64,000 bases of DNA. It comes from Brachionus plicatilis (taxonomy: Eukaryota; Rotifera; Eurotatoria; Ploima; Brachionidae). How positions within the stretch are numbered: the stretch's first letter is position 1; every line of letters starts with the position of its first letter. The notes beneath the pieces were generated by a model. That model ran no database searches. It saw nothing but the letters and a program-made list of their open reading frames with translations, and had not been told where the DNA came from. The DNA lies in the NCBI GenBank assembly GCA_010279815.1, contig QEOQ01000670.1:1300621-1364620 (forward strand), given 5' to 3'. The translations under genes were made by a program, and so were the position numbers. Below, one piece after another: positions 36,001 to 44,935 of this stretch.

Positions 36001-39000
36001 ATTTGGCTTTGATTAATTTTGAAGATTTTGAATAAAAACGCGGAAAAGTACGGCAATTAAGTTTAGGGTAATTTTTTTTGTTTTAATAAAAAAGATATGG
36101 ACAGTAAGATAAGAAATTTCAATTTTTATTTAAATCATCTTTTTTTTTAGGAATTTTTAATATTTTTATTAAATACTTTTTTTTGATGAAGTTAATTTTG
36201 CCAAAAAAAAGGTATAAAATCTATCATTAGAAATAAGTTTATGATCATAATTGTTTTGATTTAAATTTTCATCAAAATGAAGTATCAGACTATAAATTTT
36301 TAATTTATCAATTCAGATATAAAAATATTTTTCTGGATCAAATTTTCCAATTTTAAAATACTTAAAACCTTAATATAAATATTGATCATTTTTTCATATT
36401 TCCATCAAGACTGAAATAATTTTTTAATTTTTATAAAGGAATCAACAACTTTTCAAATACGGTTTTGGTATTGTAATGAAACAACTTTCTACATCTTAAT
36501 CACCATCAGTCAGTCTACAGGAGTGATTTGATTTAAGGATTCATGGTAAATTTACGTAAAAATACGTAAATAGAATTAAAATTACCAATTTTTACATTTA
36601 ATTATGTTTACTCCAAAAATGCCAAAAATATCTCAAATTTTGCCTTTTTCCATAAAATTTTGTACTAATAACGATTTTGACTTCAAAATTTTTTTTTTTT
36701 TTTATTTAATATTTTACCATTTTTTACGTAAAATTTGAAAAAATTCAAAATTTTACAGGTAAATTTTGGTAAAATATGGTAAAATAAGAATAGAATCTAA
36801 AAAAATAAAATTTTGTTATATAACAATTTTATTTCTTGAATATACAAAATTTTATATTATAAAATATCATTTAAATATTAATTAATATATTAAAAGAGTA
36901 ATTAAGATCATTATTAAAAAGGATGGTGATTGGTCAGTCTATTAATTGCATAAATAAAATTTCAAGAAATAAAAGTATAATAAAACATTATTTTTTTTTA
37001 GATTCTATTCTTTTTTTATCATATTTTACCAAAATTTACATGTAAAATTTTGAATTTTTTCAATTTTTACGTAAAAAATGGTAAAATATTAAATTAAAAA
37101 AAAAAAAAATTTTGAAGTCAAAATCGTTATTAGTAAAAAATTTTATGAAAAAATCAAGATTAGATTTTGGCACAAAAAATTGAGTAACCTTTCACATATT
37201 TTTTAAACGAAAATTCAATGAAAAATTTTTAAAACTAATTTTTTAAGTGGTGAAAAACAAATTTTATAATTTGATTCAAAAGTCTGGCTAAATCTTTCAA
37301 AGCCTTCATAAAGAATGAATTAAATAAATTAAAAAGCTTTTAACTACAAAATTAAATTTTTAAATGAAAATATGTTCTTAATTAAAATAAAGTTAATTTT
37401 TCCAATTATACTATTATAAAATAATAATTTTAAAGAAGTAATTCTTTTCAAAATTCACCTTGGTCAAATATAAAATTAAAAATAGACTTATTTATGAGTT
37501 AAAAACTTTAATTATTAATAAATTCAAAAAATTTAAAAAAATATTAATTACCTTTTTTTTTAATTCAACACTTATAGCATTAGCTTCTTTGAGCAAAGCA
37601 GCTTTTCCCCAGAGCTCATCCTAAAAATCAAAATAACAATTAAAAAATTTAGTTAATTTTTTTTTTTAAATAAAAAGAATTCAGCCAAATTTCTACACCC
37701 AAACGAAACAACATTTATAATAAATACATAACAAACATGAGCCTAGTACCTTAATTTTCCAAGCTGGCTGTAACTGTATCGAATAATCCTAATAAAGGAA
37801 AATTTATGATAAAACCACCCAGTTGCATGTTGTTTTTAAAATAGGAAAAAAAATCAAAATACCCTAATAGAAGTCATTTGATGGTAACGCCATCTTTTGG
37901 CCGCCCACAAAGCAAGCTGGTACTCTCTCTCAGAAAGAATCTGATTGTATTCATCTTCACCAGAGATGTTCGATTCATTGTCCAAACTTCCGTTCAGAGT
38001 GCTGTTCATTCCGCCGCCTGGCAATGAGGCAATGCAACTACTTGACATCATTGACTTGGTCATTATATCCACTTTTTTCTCCAAATCACTTATTTTAGAT
38101 GTATACTCAATTATTTGCTCTTTGTACATTTTATTTGTTTCAACTTCTTTTTTGTACTGTTGGTCCAGCGCAAGAAGTCTCTCCATTTCTTGCTTGATAT
38201 CGATGCCTTGCTTTTCCTTGAGCTCCTGAATAGCACTAACCCAATCGACTGTACTGCTGTCGGTCATCTGAGACGATGGTGATGATATTTTCTTTTCCTT
38301 TCGGGCTTGTTCCGGGTTATTGAACCGAAACACATGGGACTTGCCAAATATGACACGGTCACCACTCTTCAAACCAATTATTTCCTCTATTTTTTTTCCA
38401 TTCACATAGCACAAAGCGTCATTCAAAGGCTTCAGCTCTACTACTTCATTACCCTTGTTCTCCAACAAGCAATGCTCGCTTAATATATGCGTTCCGATCA
38501 ATAAAATGTCTTGTGGTGTGTGAGCATCCGGGCGGCCAAGTCTAAATAAAATTTTTTTTTTAATTTTTTCTTTCATTTTAGGTGACACTTAAAATTAACT
38601 TTTTAAAAATTTTATATAATTTTTTTTATTTTTGACAACATATTTTTATTATTAAAAATAATTAATTATTAGACAATTTTTTCAAATATTTAAATTGAAA
38701 ATCCTTATATTTCATTTAGCTCAAGAAGTAAAAGCTGTTTTGAAAAAAACCCAATTATATATTTTAAATAAATAAATTACTAATGAACTGTAAAAATTTT
38801 CTTTATTTGTATTATTTGATTTGGCTTATCTTGAATTTTTAGCAGACAAATATTTACATTTTTTAATTATTTTCTTTAATTCTGAGATCTAGAGGAACTA
38901 GTAAAAAATTCAATTTGAATCAAGATTAGATTTGAAAAAAAATTATCTAATTATTGATAAATATGTGTCTTAAACTGGGGTAAATTTAGTCTCTACATTT

Positions 39001-42000
39001 TTTTAATTTTAAAATTCATTTCCAAACTAATTATTGAAATAATAAATAATTGGTATTGTGAATATAAAGTAGAAATTGAACAAAAATTCTTCCTTTTTTG
39101 GTAAATTAAAATTAAAGATAGTAAAATGTTTTTTTCTCAGATTAAAATAGGACAAAAAAAAATCAATAAGATTTAAATTTATTATTGATTTGATTTAATA
39201 ATAAAGAAGCAAATAAAGATTTTATTTTAGGTATTTTATTTTATAAAAGGTGCAACAAAGTTTGTTGATTAAGAAGTAACAATTTATTTAATATTTTTAA
39301 CTTGATTTGATCTTTTTGATGATAAACTTCAAATTGCCGCATATATTCTATAAAAATATCTTTTTTATTCTACATTAATTCTTTATTATTCGTCAAAGAT
39401 TTTTCCAGTTCTTTTTAATTTAAAATGAGTATCTTACTAATCAAATAATTAATTCTTGGATAAAAAAAATAAAAAATTTAATCAAGATTCTTTTAGAATA
39501 AAATTTAGCTAATTATTAAAAATCATTTGTCTTAAGGTAGTGAAAAACTTAAATTTATTTTCTAAAATTTTTGTTATTTGAAAAAATAAAATTTTCCAAA
39601 TTAAAAAAATCCAAAAAAATTTTAAAGTAAAAAAATATACAAAAACCTAATGCCAATATCCAAAGAAATCAATTAAAATAATCCAATTATTAAAAATGTG
39701 TGTCTTAAGCTCGAAAAAACTTTAATTCAATTTCTAATTAATTTTTTTAATTTAAAATTCGTATCTAACTAATCAAATAACTAATTCTTGAATTAAAAAA
39801 AAAAAAAAAATTTAATTTTCCTAATTAAAAAAAATTCAAAAAATTTTTTGCTTTAAATAAATGATATGATTTTGATCTTGGAAAAGGAGGTGAGTGTCTC
39901 ACCATTTATTCGCTAGAATAGATAAGGTACAATTAATTATAGTAATTAAATGCTCAGTTCAAGAGAACTTAATTGTAAATTCTATTTAAATAAAATTTAT
40001 CTAATTATTAAAAAATGTGTCTTAAGCTCGCACTTTTTTTATTATTAAAAAGTAAAATAAGTTTCAGAATTTTTTTTCTAAATTTAATATTCGTTTATAT
40101 CTTACTAATCAAATAATTAATTCTTGAATTAAAAGGATAAAAAAAATTAATTTTAATCAAGATTCGATTAGAAAAAAATTTATCTAGTTACTAAAAAAAA
40201 TGTGTCTTAAACTTGTAAAGACCTTTATTTATTTTCTGAATTTCTTTCAGAATTTTTTTTCTAAATTAAATATTCTTGAATTTAAAAAAAAAAAATTAAA
40301 TTTCCAATTTAAAAAAATTCAAAAAATCTTAAAGTAAAAAATATTCAAAAACCTAATGCCAATATCCAAAGAGGTCAATTAAATTAATCTAATAATTTAA
40401 ATCTAATAATTAAAAGTGGGGTCAAATAATTAATTCTTGAATTAACAAAAAAACAATTTAATTTTCCAATTTAAAAAAAATTCAAAAAATCTTAAAGTAA
40501 AAAATATTCAAAAACCTAATACCAGTATCCAGAGAACTCCATTAAAATAATCTCTTAATTAAAAGTGGGGTCAAAGCTCGAAAAAATTTTAATTCACTTT
40601 TTAATTTAAAATTCGTATCTTACTAATCAAATAATTAATTCTTAAATAAAAAAAAAAAATTAATTTTTCAATTAAAAAAAAAAAAATTCAAATAATTTTT
40701 AATTAAATAAAAAAAAAAAAAGAAAAAATTCAAAATTACTTGGTAACACCTTCTTTGATATAGTAAAGCAAACACTCGGACATGAACGGATCCTCATTTA
40801 AATTGACCAAATGTGGCGTTTTTTTAGGCGAAAAAATGCCCAGCGCATTTCCATCATTTTTGGTCATAATGCCAAGTTCCATGAGAGCAGCCTCTCGCTC
40901 AGCCATTATATGCTCGGTCCTCTTCAGCTTCATCTCATAAGTCTCGGTCAACTGTCCCATTATCTTCTGATTTTCCTTCAGCCTCTCCAGCGCATCCTCA
41001 CTCTCTTCAGACACACTTTCCTTTCTGCTCTGCACAAAATTCAAGTTCATGGTACTTCCAGCCAAATTGTAGCAGGACGACGACTTGCTCAGACCATCAT
41101 CTGGCACTTCATCGAAGCCCTCGCGCTTCAATATCTCCCTCAAGCGAAATATCTCCTCTTTTAGCTCGCGGATCAACTTTCCATTCGAGTCCTCATTAAC
41201 CACCGCCTTGCACACAATCTGCTTGGCTCTGTCCGCATACCTCAGCGTGCTCAGCGTTTCGTCATAGTTAATATCAGCAGGAGAAATGGCCGCCAGCATC
41301 GCAGTCTTCGAGTTGCCGCCCAAATTCTCCTTGAGCAGCCAAGTGAGCACCGAGTCCCGGTACGGTATGAACTCGGCCTTTTTTTTCACGGCCACACCGG
41401 CCCCTTTTTTCAGACTGTACGAAGAGAGGACGGAGGGCGCGAGCCCGCTCTCCGCCAGAGCCGAAATCACCTTGCCCAAAGTGGTCAACGACTTGTTGAT
41501 GTTGGCGCCCTCTTTGAGCCGGGTGCCCTGGGCGCCCGTGGAGTTGGCGCGCTCACTGCCCGCCAGGTCCACCAGGCTGATCTTGCTGACCCTCTCGGTG
41601 TTCAGGTCGGTCTGGGCGTCGTGTCTCTTCTGGGTGAATATGAGCGTGAAGACGGCGTGGGACCGCGAGCTCGTCTCGTTCATGTTGGTGGCGGCCACGG
41701 TCCTGGCCTTGTTGCCCTCGTCGATCAGCCGGTCTATGTCCATGTACTCCTTGACCACCAGCTTGGACAGGTCCTCGACGTACGGCCCCATGATCGGGTG
41801 CTCGCGCACTCTCAGATTGTTGTTTTTGTTCTTGGGGTTGAGCAGGTCGCGCACTCTCTCGCAGTAGATCTCCATGTAGGACACCTCCACTGTGGCCTGC
41901 AGCGACTGGCTAGTCCTGAGCGCGTCAATGCGGCCGAACAAGTCCTCGCACATCTGCGGGATGATGCCCTTTTGGTCCGGCTCCAGCCGGCCCATCATCG

Positions 42001-42316
42001 TGTAGCTCTTGCCCGCGCCTGTCTGCCCATAGGCGAAGATGCACACGTTGTAGCCCTCGACGGCGTGGTCCAGCATTTCGATGCCCAGGTCCTCGTACAC
42101 TTGCCGCTGCGAGACAAACGCCGGGTCGGCTTTGTTCGTGTGCGACCAGTACGAGTGGTCGTAGTTGAAGCTTTTGAGCGCCTCTTCGCCCGGTTGTGCC
42201 CGCGGGTTGCTGATGAATGTGGTCGGGCCTTCCATCCGTATTATGCAGCGCGTTTGCCGCTGCACTTCCCGCTGGTTGAATGGCCGCACTCGCACAGCCA
42301 CCTTTACAGACGACAT
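19107..42316 (-). CDS. KIF1A: Kinesin-3 family motor, unc-104/KIF1A type
   Basis: Plus-end microtubule motor that carries synaptic-vesicle precursors and dense-core vesicles. Minus-strand exons: 40740-42316, 37863-38541, 37552-37620, 35758-35987, 35190-35627 (cassette), 33396-34170, 30509-30627, 30127-30449, 27044-27454, 26441-26883, 22735-22895, 19210-19701 and 19107-19155. Every junction is GT-AG and all phases agree. Total is 1921 residues with the cassette, 1775 without; vertebrate KIF1A/KIF1B are 1690-1816. Domains in order: motor ([36 protein letters not shown]), FHA, coiled coils, KIF1B/DUF3694 region ([31 protein letters not shown]), WRPRSDSL block, and C-terminal PH domain for PI(4,5)P2 vesicles ([18 protein letters not shown]). 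ATG at 42316 matches the family start exactly. The introns hold many mobile elements. Confidence 0.97.
19210..19701 (-). CDS. KIF1A: Kinesin-3 exon 12: pleckstrin-homology cargo domain
   Basis: Encodes the lipid-binding PH domain that tethers kinesin-3 to vesicles. Order: [71 protein letters not shown]. Alignment by eye to human KIF1A ([41 protein letters not shown]) is close throughout. The last exon (19107-19155) adds [15 protein letters not shown] and the stop. Confidence 0.95.
20130..20360 (+). pseudogene. AT-hook peptide relic in a kinesin intron
   Basis: On the plus strand a short frame reads EGKRK, stop (TGA), [18 protein letters not shown], then [12 protein letters not shown]. Restoring the stop would give two AT-hook cores (RGRPP and KRPP). 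It lies between similar GTGTGCATTGAGA/GTGTGTAATGAGA motifs and is probably a decayed mobile-element or host exon fragment. Confidence 0.4.
21129..21492. mobile_element. hAT-type MITE, copy 1
   Basis: Inverted ends (GGTTTTGTGAAGTTCAGTAC against GTACTGAATTTCACAAAGCC) are flanked by a perfect 8-bp duplication AAATCTTT at 21121-21128 and 21493-21500, the hAT signature. It is 364 bp long with a palindromic interior around CTGTGAATGCA/TGCATTTACAG and no coding. A second, shorter copy is at 50603-50802. Confidence 0.85.
21803..22074. mobile_element. hAT-type MITE, second family
   Basis: Perfect 8-bp duplication CAAATGAG flanks the element (21795-21802 and 22075-22082). The ends are imperfect inverted repeats: CATTGTAAATTTTCGAACAA against the complement of TTGTTCCAAAATTCACAATG. 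It is 272 bp and non-coding, and lies in the last large kinesin intron. Confidence 0.8.
23544..23946. mobile_element. piggyBac-derived MITE retaining a cysteine-rich tail
   Basis: The ends are inverted (CACTAGAAGCACC and GGTGCTTCTAGTG) and lie next to TTAA or TTTAA, fitting a piggyBac target site with one base uncertain. On the plus strand near 23730-23810 the frame reads [21 protein letters not shown], the spacing of the C-terminal cysteine-rich DNA-binding domain of piggyBac transposases (CxxxxCxxC...CxxC). The catalytic part is deleted. Confidence 0.7.
24231..25120. mobile_element. Long-armed foldback transposon, MULE-like, 9-bp duplication
   Basis: Arms of about 320 bp (24231-24550 and 24810-25120) are nearly identical reverse complements starting ACCTACGTTAAGAATATTC. 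Sub-repeats of CTTAGA/TCTAAG fill the outer part. Both ends are flanked by the same 9 bp, AAAAAAAAG (low complexity, so weaker evidence). Long inverted arms with 9-bp duplications suggest a Mutator-like element. The loop of about 260 bp has no coding. Confidence 0.75.
27791..28110. mobile_element. MITE with TGGGTCT ends in a kinesin intron
   Basis: The left end TGGGTCTCACCTGTTTTATG and the right end are reverse complements with two mismatches, continuing into GACCAGTTGGT. Internal copies of GGTCA/TGACC motifs recur. ATAATT is present on both sides as a possible 6-bp duplication. Length is 320 bp, non-coding; superfamily not assigned. Confidence 0.7.
28376..28720. mobile_element. Foldback MITE with internal AACAAAGT hairpin
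   Basis: The arms (ATTGTGAAATTTAAATAAAA against its complement, about 70 bp each) enclose a loop that carries GCAACAAAGT/ACTTTGTTGC, a perfect 10-bp hairpin. A related partial copy lies at about 39056-39260 in kinesin intron 1. Confidence 0.65.
28777..29336. mobile_element. TA-flanked foldback element rich in TTTACGTAAA
   Basis: Ends CAGTGGTGATTTGATAACAG and its exact complement are flanked by TA on both sides (28775-28776 and 29337-29338). The arms are about 250 bp and nearly perfect, so the whole element can form one hairpin. The palindromic core ACGTAAA recurs. It fits a Tc1/mariner-type non-autonomous element. Confidence 0.8.
29721..29992. mobile_element. hAT-like MITE with CAGAGTTG ends
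   Basis: Perfect 20-bp-plus inverted ends beginning CAGAGTTGTTTAAAAGTCAC. The flanks TTCTTCAG and TCTTTCAG look like an 8-bp duplication with two differences. The 272-bp interior repeats AAGTCCAAGTCCGGACTT-type palindromes. Non-coding. Confidence 0.7.
30720..31080 (+). pseudogene. MULE/FLYWCH-type transposase C-terminal relic
   Basis: Across frames the plus strand reads [48 protein letters not shown] and [17 protein letters not shown]. This matches the end of MULE transposases, where a W-N-x(n)-LPRTNNSxEGWH motif precedes HPxxWKF. Stops and a frameshift interrupt it. It lies inside a kinesin intron. Confidence 0.65.
31170..31990 (-). pseudogene. LINE RT N-terminal relic
   Basis: Minus-strand frames include [20 protein letters not shown], then [35 protein letters not shown] and a following open stretch of about 119 codons. 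The P-x-G-x-D-x-I pattern before motif 1 is typical of non-LTR retrotransposon RTs. It is broken by stops. The end near 31170-31200 carries a TTTATTTATTTATTGA tract and a CTCCA-TTT-TGGAG stem-loop. Confidence 0.55.
32030..32338 (+). pseudogene. LINE C-terminal relic
   Basis: Reads [40 protein letters not shown], then [19 protein letters not shown]. This is the post-RT thumb region common to Jockey-like elements (lexxQnxxlRxIlgl). It stops at the start of the inverted-repeat element that follows, so it is a fragment. Confidence 0.65.
32339..32877. mobile_element. pogo-like MITE
   Basis: Ends ACAGTAAATATTCG and CGAATTTTTACTGT are inverted repeats with one or two mismatches. Just inside, the TATAAGAGA/TCTCTTA motif is repeated, as in pogo/Tigger elements. 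Length is 539 bp with no intact coding. Confidence 0.6.
32974..33305. repeat. Inverted LINE-tail pair with long poly-A
   Basis: TTTATTTATTTATTTG followed by GTACCGAGCTAGAGCTCC at 32980-33020 is repeated in inverted orientation at 33255-33295. The loop includes a 30-odd base A run (33030-33061). It looks like two head-to-head LINE or SINE 3' tails, or a foldback made from them. Confidence 0.6.
34705..34987. other. Assembly gap (283 N) in a kinesin intron
   Basis: Unsequenced run in the intron between the cassette exon and the exon starting at 34170. No exon is required there to keep the phase. Confidence 0.99.
35190..35627 (-). CDS. KIF1A: Kinesin-3 cassette exon with duplicated RLELMR start
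   Basis: This 438-bp exon (146 codons) begins and ends in phase 2, so it can be included or skipped without shifting the frame. It opens with [19 protein letters not shown]; the next constitutive exon (34170) opens with [18 protein letters not shown]. Both correspond to the RLDLMREMY segment of human KIF1A. The rest is Ser/Asn-rich ([18 protein letters not shown]) with no recognised domain and ends at the donor after SSQIE. The two starts look like a tandem exon duplication that diverged. Whether it is included in transcripts cannot be told here. Confidence 0.7.
36660..37150. mobile_element. Foldback element rich in TTTTACGTAAA
   Basis: Arms at about 36668-36835 and 36985-37145 are reverse complements (CGATTTTGACTTCAAAATTT...). 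The outer flank at 36540-36610 has the same GTGATTTGATT and ACGTAAA vocabulary as the element at 28777-29336, so the two are probably related. It lies in kinesin intron 3. Confidence 0.65.
38880..40660. repeat. Degenerate tandem repeats filling kinesin intron 1
   Basis: A unit of roughly 250-350 bp recurs at least six times with variation. Marker pieces are ATTCGTATCTTACTAATC, TTAATTCTTGAATTAAAA, AAAAATGTGTCTTAAGCTCG and AAACCTAATGCCAATATCC. A partial copy of the AACAAAGT-hairpin MITE (39056-39260) is embedded. Confidence 0.6.
40740..42316 (-). CDS. KIF1A: Kinesin-3 exon 1: complete motor domain plus neck, intronless
   Basis: One 1577-bp exon covers the whole ATPase motor, the neck linker ([20 protein letters not shown]) and the neck coiled coil ([16 protein letters not shown]), up to [14 protein letters not shown]-loop GQTGAGKS, switch [14 protein letters not shown] and switch [21 protein letters not shown] are intact. 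The loop-12 K-loop is longer than in human KIF1A, with two lysine clusters ([20 protein letters not shown]) rather than one run. Base composition is clearly GC-richer than everything around it, most of all at 41280-42300, which creates long antisense open frames that are not genes. Confidence 0.97.
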
Positions 42317-42501
42317 TTTTTTTCTGCTCAAGTCTACTTTGTTGTATCTCTATTTTTTTGCTTTATTTTTGTTTAGAGTTTTTTTCTCATTTGTTTGTGG
42401 AAGTGATGAATAAATTTTACAAAAAATTACATATTTTTTTTTATTCTAGTAAAAAAAGTACATTTTTATTAACTTTGGAATAAATTAACCAGAAAATTTT
42501 T

Positions 42502-43107
42502 TTTTTTTTTTTTGTTTTGCTCATGGAAAAAATTGGTCGGTGGAAAAGGCAAAATGTTATTTTTTGTACATTTTTATATTTTTACATTTTTGAGAGAGTG
42601 GACAAAAAAAATCTCAAAATCAAAAAATCTAAAAAAATTTTCATTCAAGAAAAGTAATAATAAATTCGCAATTACTTTAAAAGGAGTTTTAGAAAAATTT
42701 AAATGCAAAAACCAAGGATAATTTTTTGAAAATTCCTTTTAATTAATTGCGAATTTATTATTACTTTTCTTGAATGAAAATTTTTTAAGATTTTTTGATT
42801 TTGAGATTTTTTTTGTCCACTCTCTCAAAAATGTAAAAATATAAAAATGTACAAAAAATAACATTTTGCCTTTTCCACCGACCAATTTTTTCCATGAGCA
42901 AAACAAAAAAAAAAAAAAAAAAATTTATTTTTATTTTCTTTTACTTCTCCTTAAAAGAGATTAATTCAATTCAATAAATAAATAAATTATTACTTTTCCT
43001 GAATGAAAATTTTTTTAGATTTTTTGATTTTGAGATTTTTTTTGTCCACTCTCTCAAAAATGTAAAAATGTAAAAATATAAAAATGTACAAAAAATAACA
43101 TTTTGCC
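42502..43107. mobile_element. Foldback element just upstream of the kinesin, plus a third arm copy
   Basis: Arms 42505-42695 and 42725-42910 are near-perfect reverse complements (TTTTGCTCATGGAAAAAATT... and GAGAGAGTGGACAAAAAAA). A third partial copy of the right arm follows at 42985-43107. The first base of the element is under 200 bp from the kinesin start codon, so it lies in or next to the promoter or 5' UTR. Confidence 0.75.
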
Positions 43108-43108
43108 G

Positions 43109-43255
43109 ATGGAAAAGTGGTTGGAAATTTTTGTTGAATATTGCTCACACAAAAATCAATATGGAGACATGTTTGTTAATTTGAAAAGATTGCTGAAAAC
43201 GGAAATTAAAGAAAGCCTTAGAACACCGACAAAAAGAAAAAAATCTTGTTTTTAG
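43109..43255 (+). CDS. Small ORF beside foldback copy (48 aa)
   Basis: ATG at 43109 opens a 48-residue frame with normal composition: MEKWLEIFVEYCSHKNQ, then FVNLKRLLKTEIKE and a basic tail TPTKRKKSCF. It starts directly after the third foldback arm copy and may be a leftover coding piece of that element or the end of a host exon. No family recognised. Confidence 0.25.
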   Translation: MEKWLEIFVEYCSHKNQYGDMFVNLKRLLKTEIKESLRTPTKRKKSCF

Positions 43256-43259
43256 ATAA

Positions 43260-44530
43260 GATACCAATTTTTGGTTAGATTAGAAAATTTTTTTTATTTT
43301 GAATAAAAAAGCTTATTTTTTGTAAAAATGTTAAAGTTATTTTGGGTGAAAATTACTGTTGTTGTGGGCTTGATGTTGACAATGGTGATGATGATGATGA
43401 TGGGAGAATGATGAATGATGACGGAAAAAAAATCAATAAAATTTGATGAAAATTGTTCAATTTTTATTTTTTTTTGCTCGCTAATAAAATATTTTGACTG
43501 ATTATTACTGCACGAAAAAGAGCTCAATGCAACTAAGAAAAATACACAGAATTTAAAAAAGAAAAAGACCAAAATTATAATTAGAATTATGATTATTATT
43601 TAAATATTTCAAAAATAGTTTGAAAATTTTATCATAATTAGAGAAGAAATTTGGCTTGTCATTTATTATAATTTTGTCTTTGAGGCTCGAGTATTGATTC
43701 CGAGTTTAGCAAGCGAATTATGCAAGAGCCTCAAATGCTCAGGCAATTAGGCCCATTTATTATTAATAAATTTCGATTTACTTAAATTTAAAAAAAATTT
43801 TGTTTGATTTTGGCAAATAAAGCTAATTTTATGTCCGAATTTATTATTTGCTTTAATTCTAAAATCAATAACTTGAATGAAGTTAGATAAATGTATTTAA
43901 AAAAAAGCAACTCTTGATTATTTTTACCTCATTTCTTGCAATCAAAACAAGTCACATAGAAAATAAAGTTGAATTTTATAGTTTTTGATTCTTTTAATTC
44001 TAAGCGTGCACCTTTAATAGCAAAAACCAGAAAAAAATCTATTTTCTATAAACAAATTAATTTGTTCTCGTGGAATCTAAATAGTTCGATTTAATTTTGT
44101 TTGATCAAAGAGGGCAAATATTTACTCTCTGTGTTAAAGTGAAAAAAAGCAATCATTAACATTTTTAATTGAATTTTATTGAAGTATGAATTTAAATAAA
44201 ATTTATCAATATACAAACAAATAAACAAAATTTCAACAATTTTTTACAAAGCTTAAAATAAAAAAAAATCAGTTAAAAATAAAGTTAAATGTTAAAATAA
44301 TTCATCGAATCAAATGTCTAAAACACTAATTTTAAAAACAAAAATTTTTTCTCAATGACATTGACTTTTTTGAATAGATTGTTTGAAAATTAAGCAAAAA
44401 GCTTGAAATGTATGCCTAGACATTGACTATTAAAAAATGAATTTTATTTCAAAATCAAATAAAAAAACACTCCTTCATAAGCTTATTATTAGGGACAAAA
44501 AAAATTCAAAACTATTCACAATGTGGTAAT
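43260..44530. other. AT-rich stretch with a (GAT)n microsatellite
   Basis: A short GATGATGATGATGAT tract lies at 43385-43400. No gene is supported. Confidence 0.5.
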
Positions 44531-44935
44531 ATGCTTAATGGCTCAAGTCAACCATCTCTACAACACAATCCATCAATGAATCAAAGTGTTCTGCCAAATG
44601 AACAGCCAATATTCCCCAATATGGCTGTCGGGTCAATTTCAAGTCAAAACCAACCATTTATACAACACAATCCATCAATGAATCAAAGTGTTCTGCCAAA
44701 TGAACAGCCAATATTCCCCAATATGGCTGTCGGGTCAGTTTCAAGTCAAAACCAACCATTTATACAACACAATCCATCAATGAATCAAAGTGTTCTGCCA
44801 AATGAACAGCCAATATTCCCCAATATGGCTGTGCATTTTAACGAGAATGAGTGTTACCTTAAAAGTTTGAAAAACAAAGAAAAAGATGATAAAAAATCAA
44901 AATTTTTAATGGAATTCTATAAGATTTTTCTTTAA
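44531..44935 (+). CDS. Unrecognised ORF with three 34-residue repeats
   Basis: The 134-residue frame holds three tandem copies of a 102-bp unit (starts at about 44561, 44663 and 44765) that differ by only a few bases. Each encodes HNPSMNQSVLPNEQPIFPNM followed by AVGS(I/V)SSQNQPFIQ. The composition is Asn/Gln/Pro/Ser-rich. It ends with a charged tail (LKSLKNKEKDDKKSKF). No domain, signal peptide or introns are seen, and TAA follows. The period is a multiple of three, so the frame survives repeat number changes. It could be a young host gene, an exon of a larger gene or part of a mobile element. Confidence 0.4.
   Translation: MLNGSSQPSLQHNPSMNQSVLPNEQPIFPNMAVGSISSQNQPFIQHNPSMNQSVLPNEQPIFPNMAVGSVSSQNQPFIQHNPSMNQSVLPNEQPIFPNMAVHFNENECYLKSLKNKEKDDKKSKFLMEFYKIFL

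Noticed and set aside
41286..42376. Long plus-strand open frames antisense to the kinesin motor exon
   Set aside because: They mirror the GC-rich coding exon, where stops are rare in the antisense frame. Their proteins are low-complexity (Leu/Val/Ala/His-rich) and match no family.
43294..43572. 92-residue minus-strand frame with a hydrophobic start
   Set aside because: Phe/Ile/Lys-rich, over a T run and a GAT microsatellite; composition fits random AT-rich DNA.
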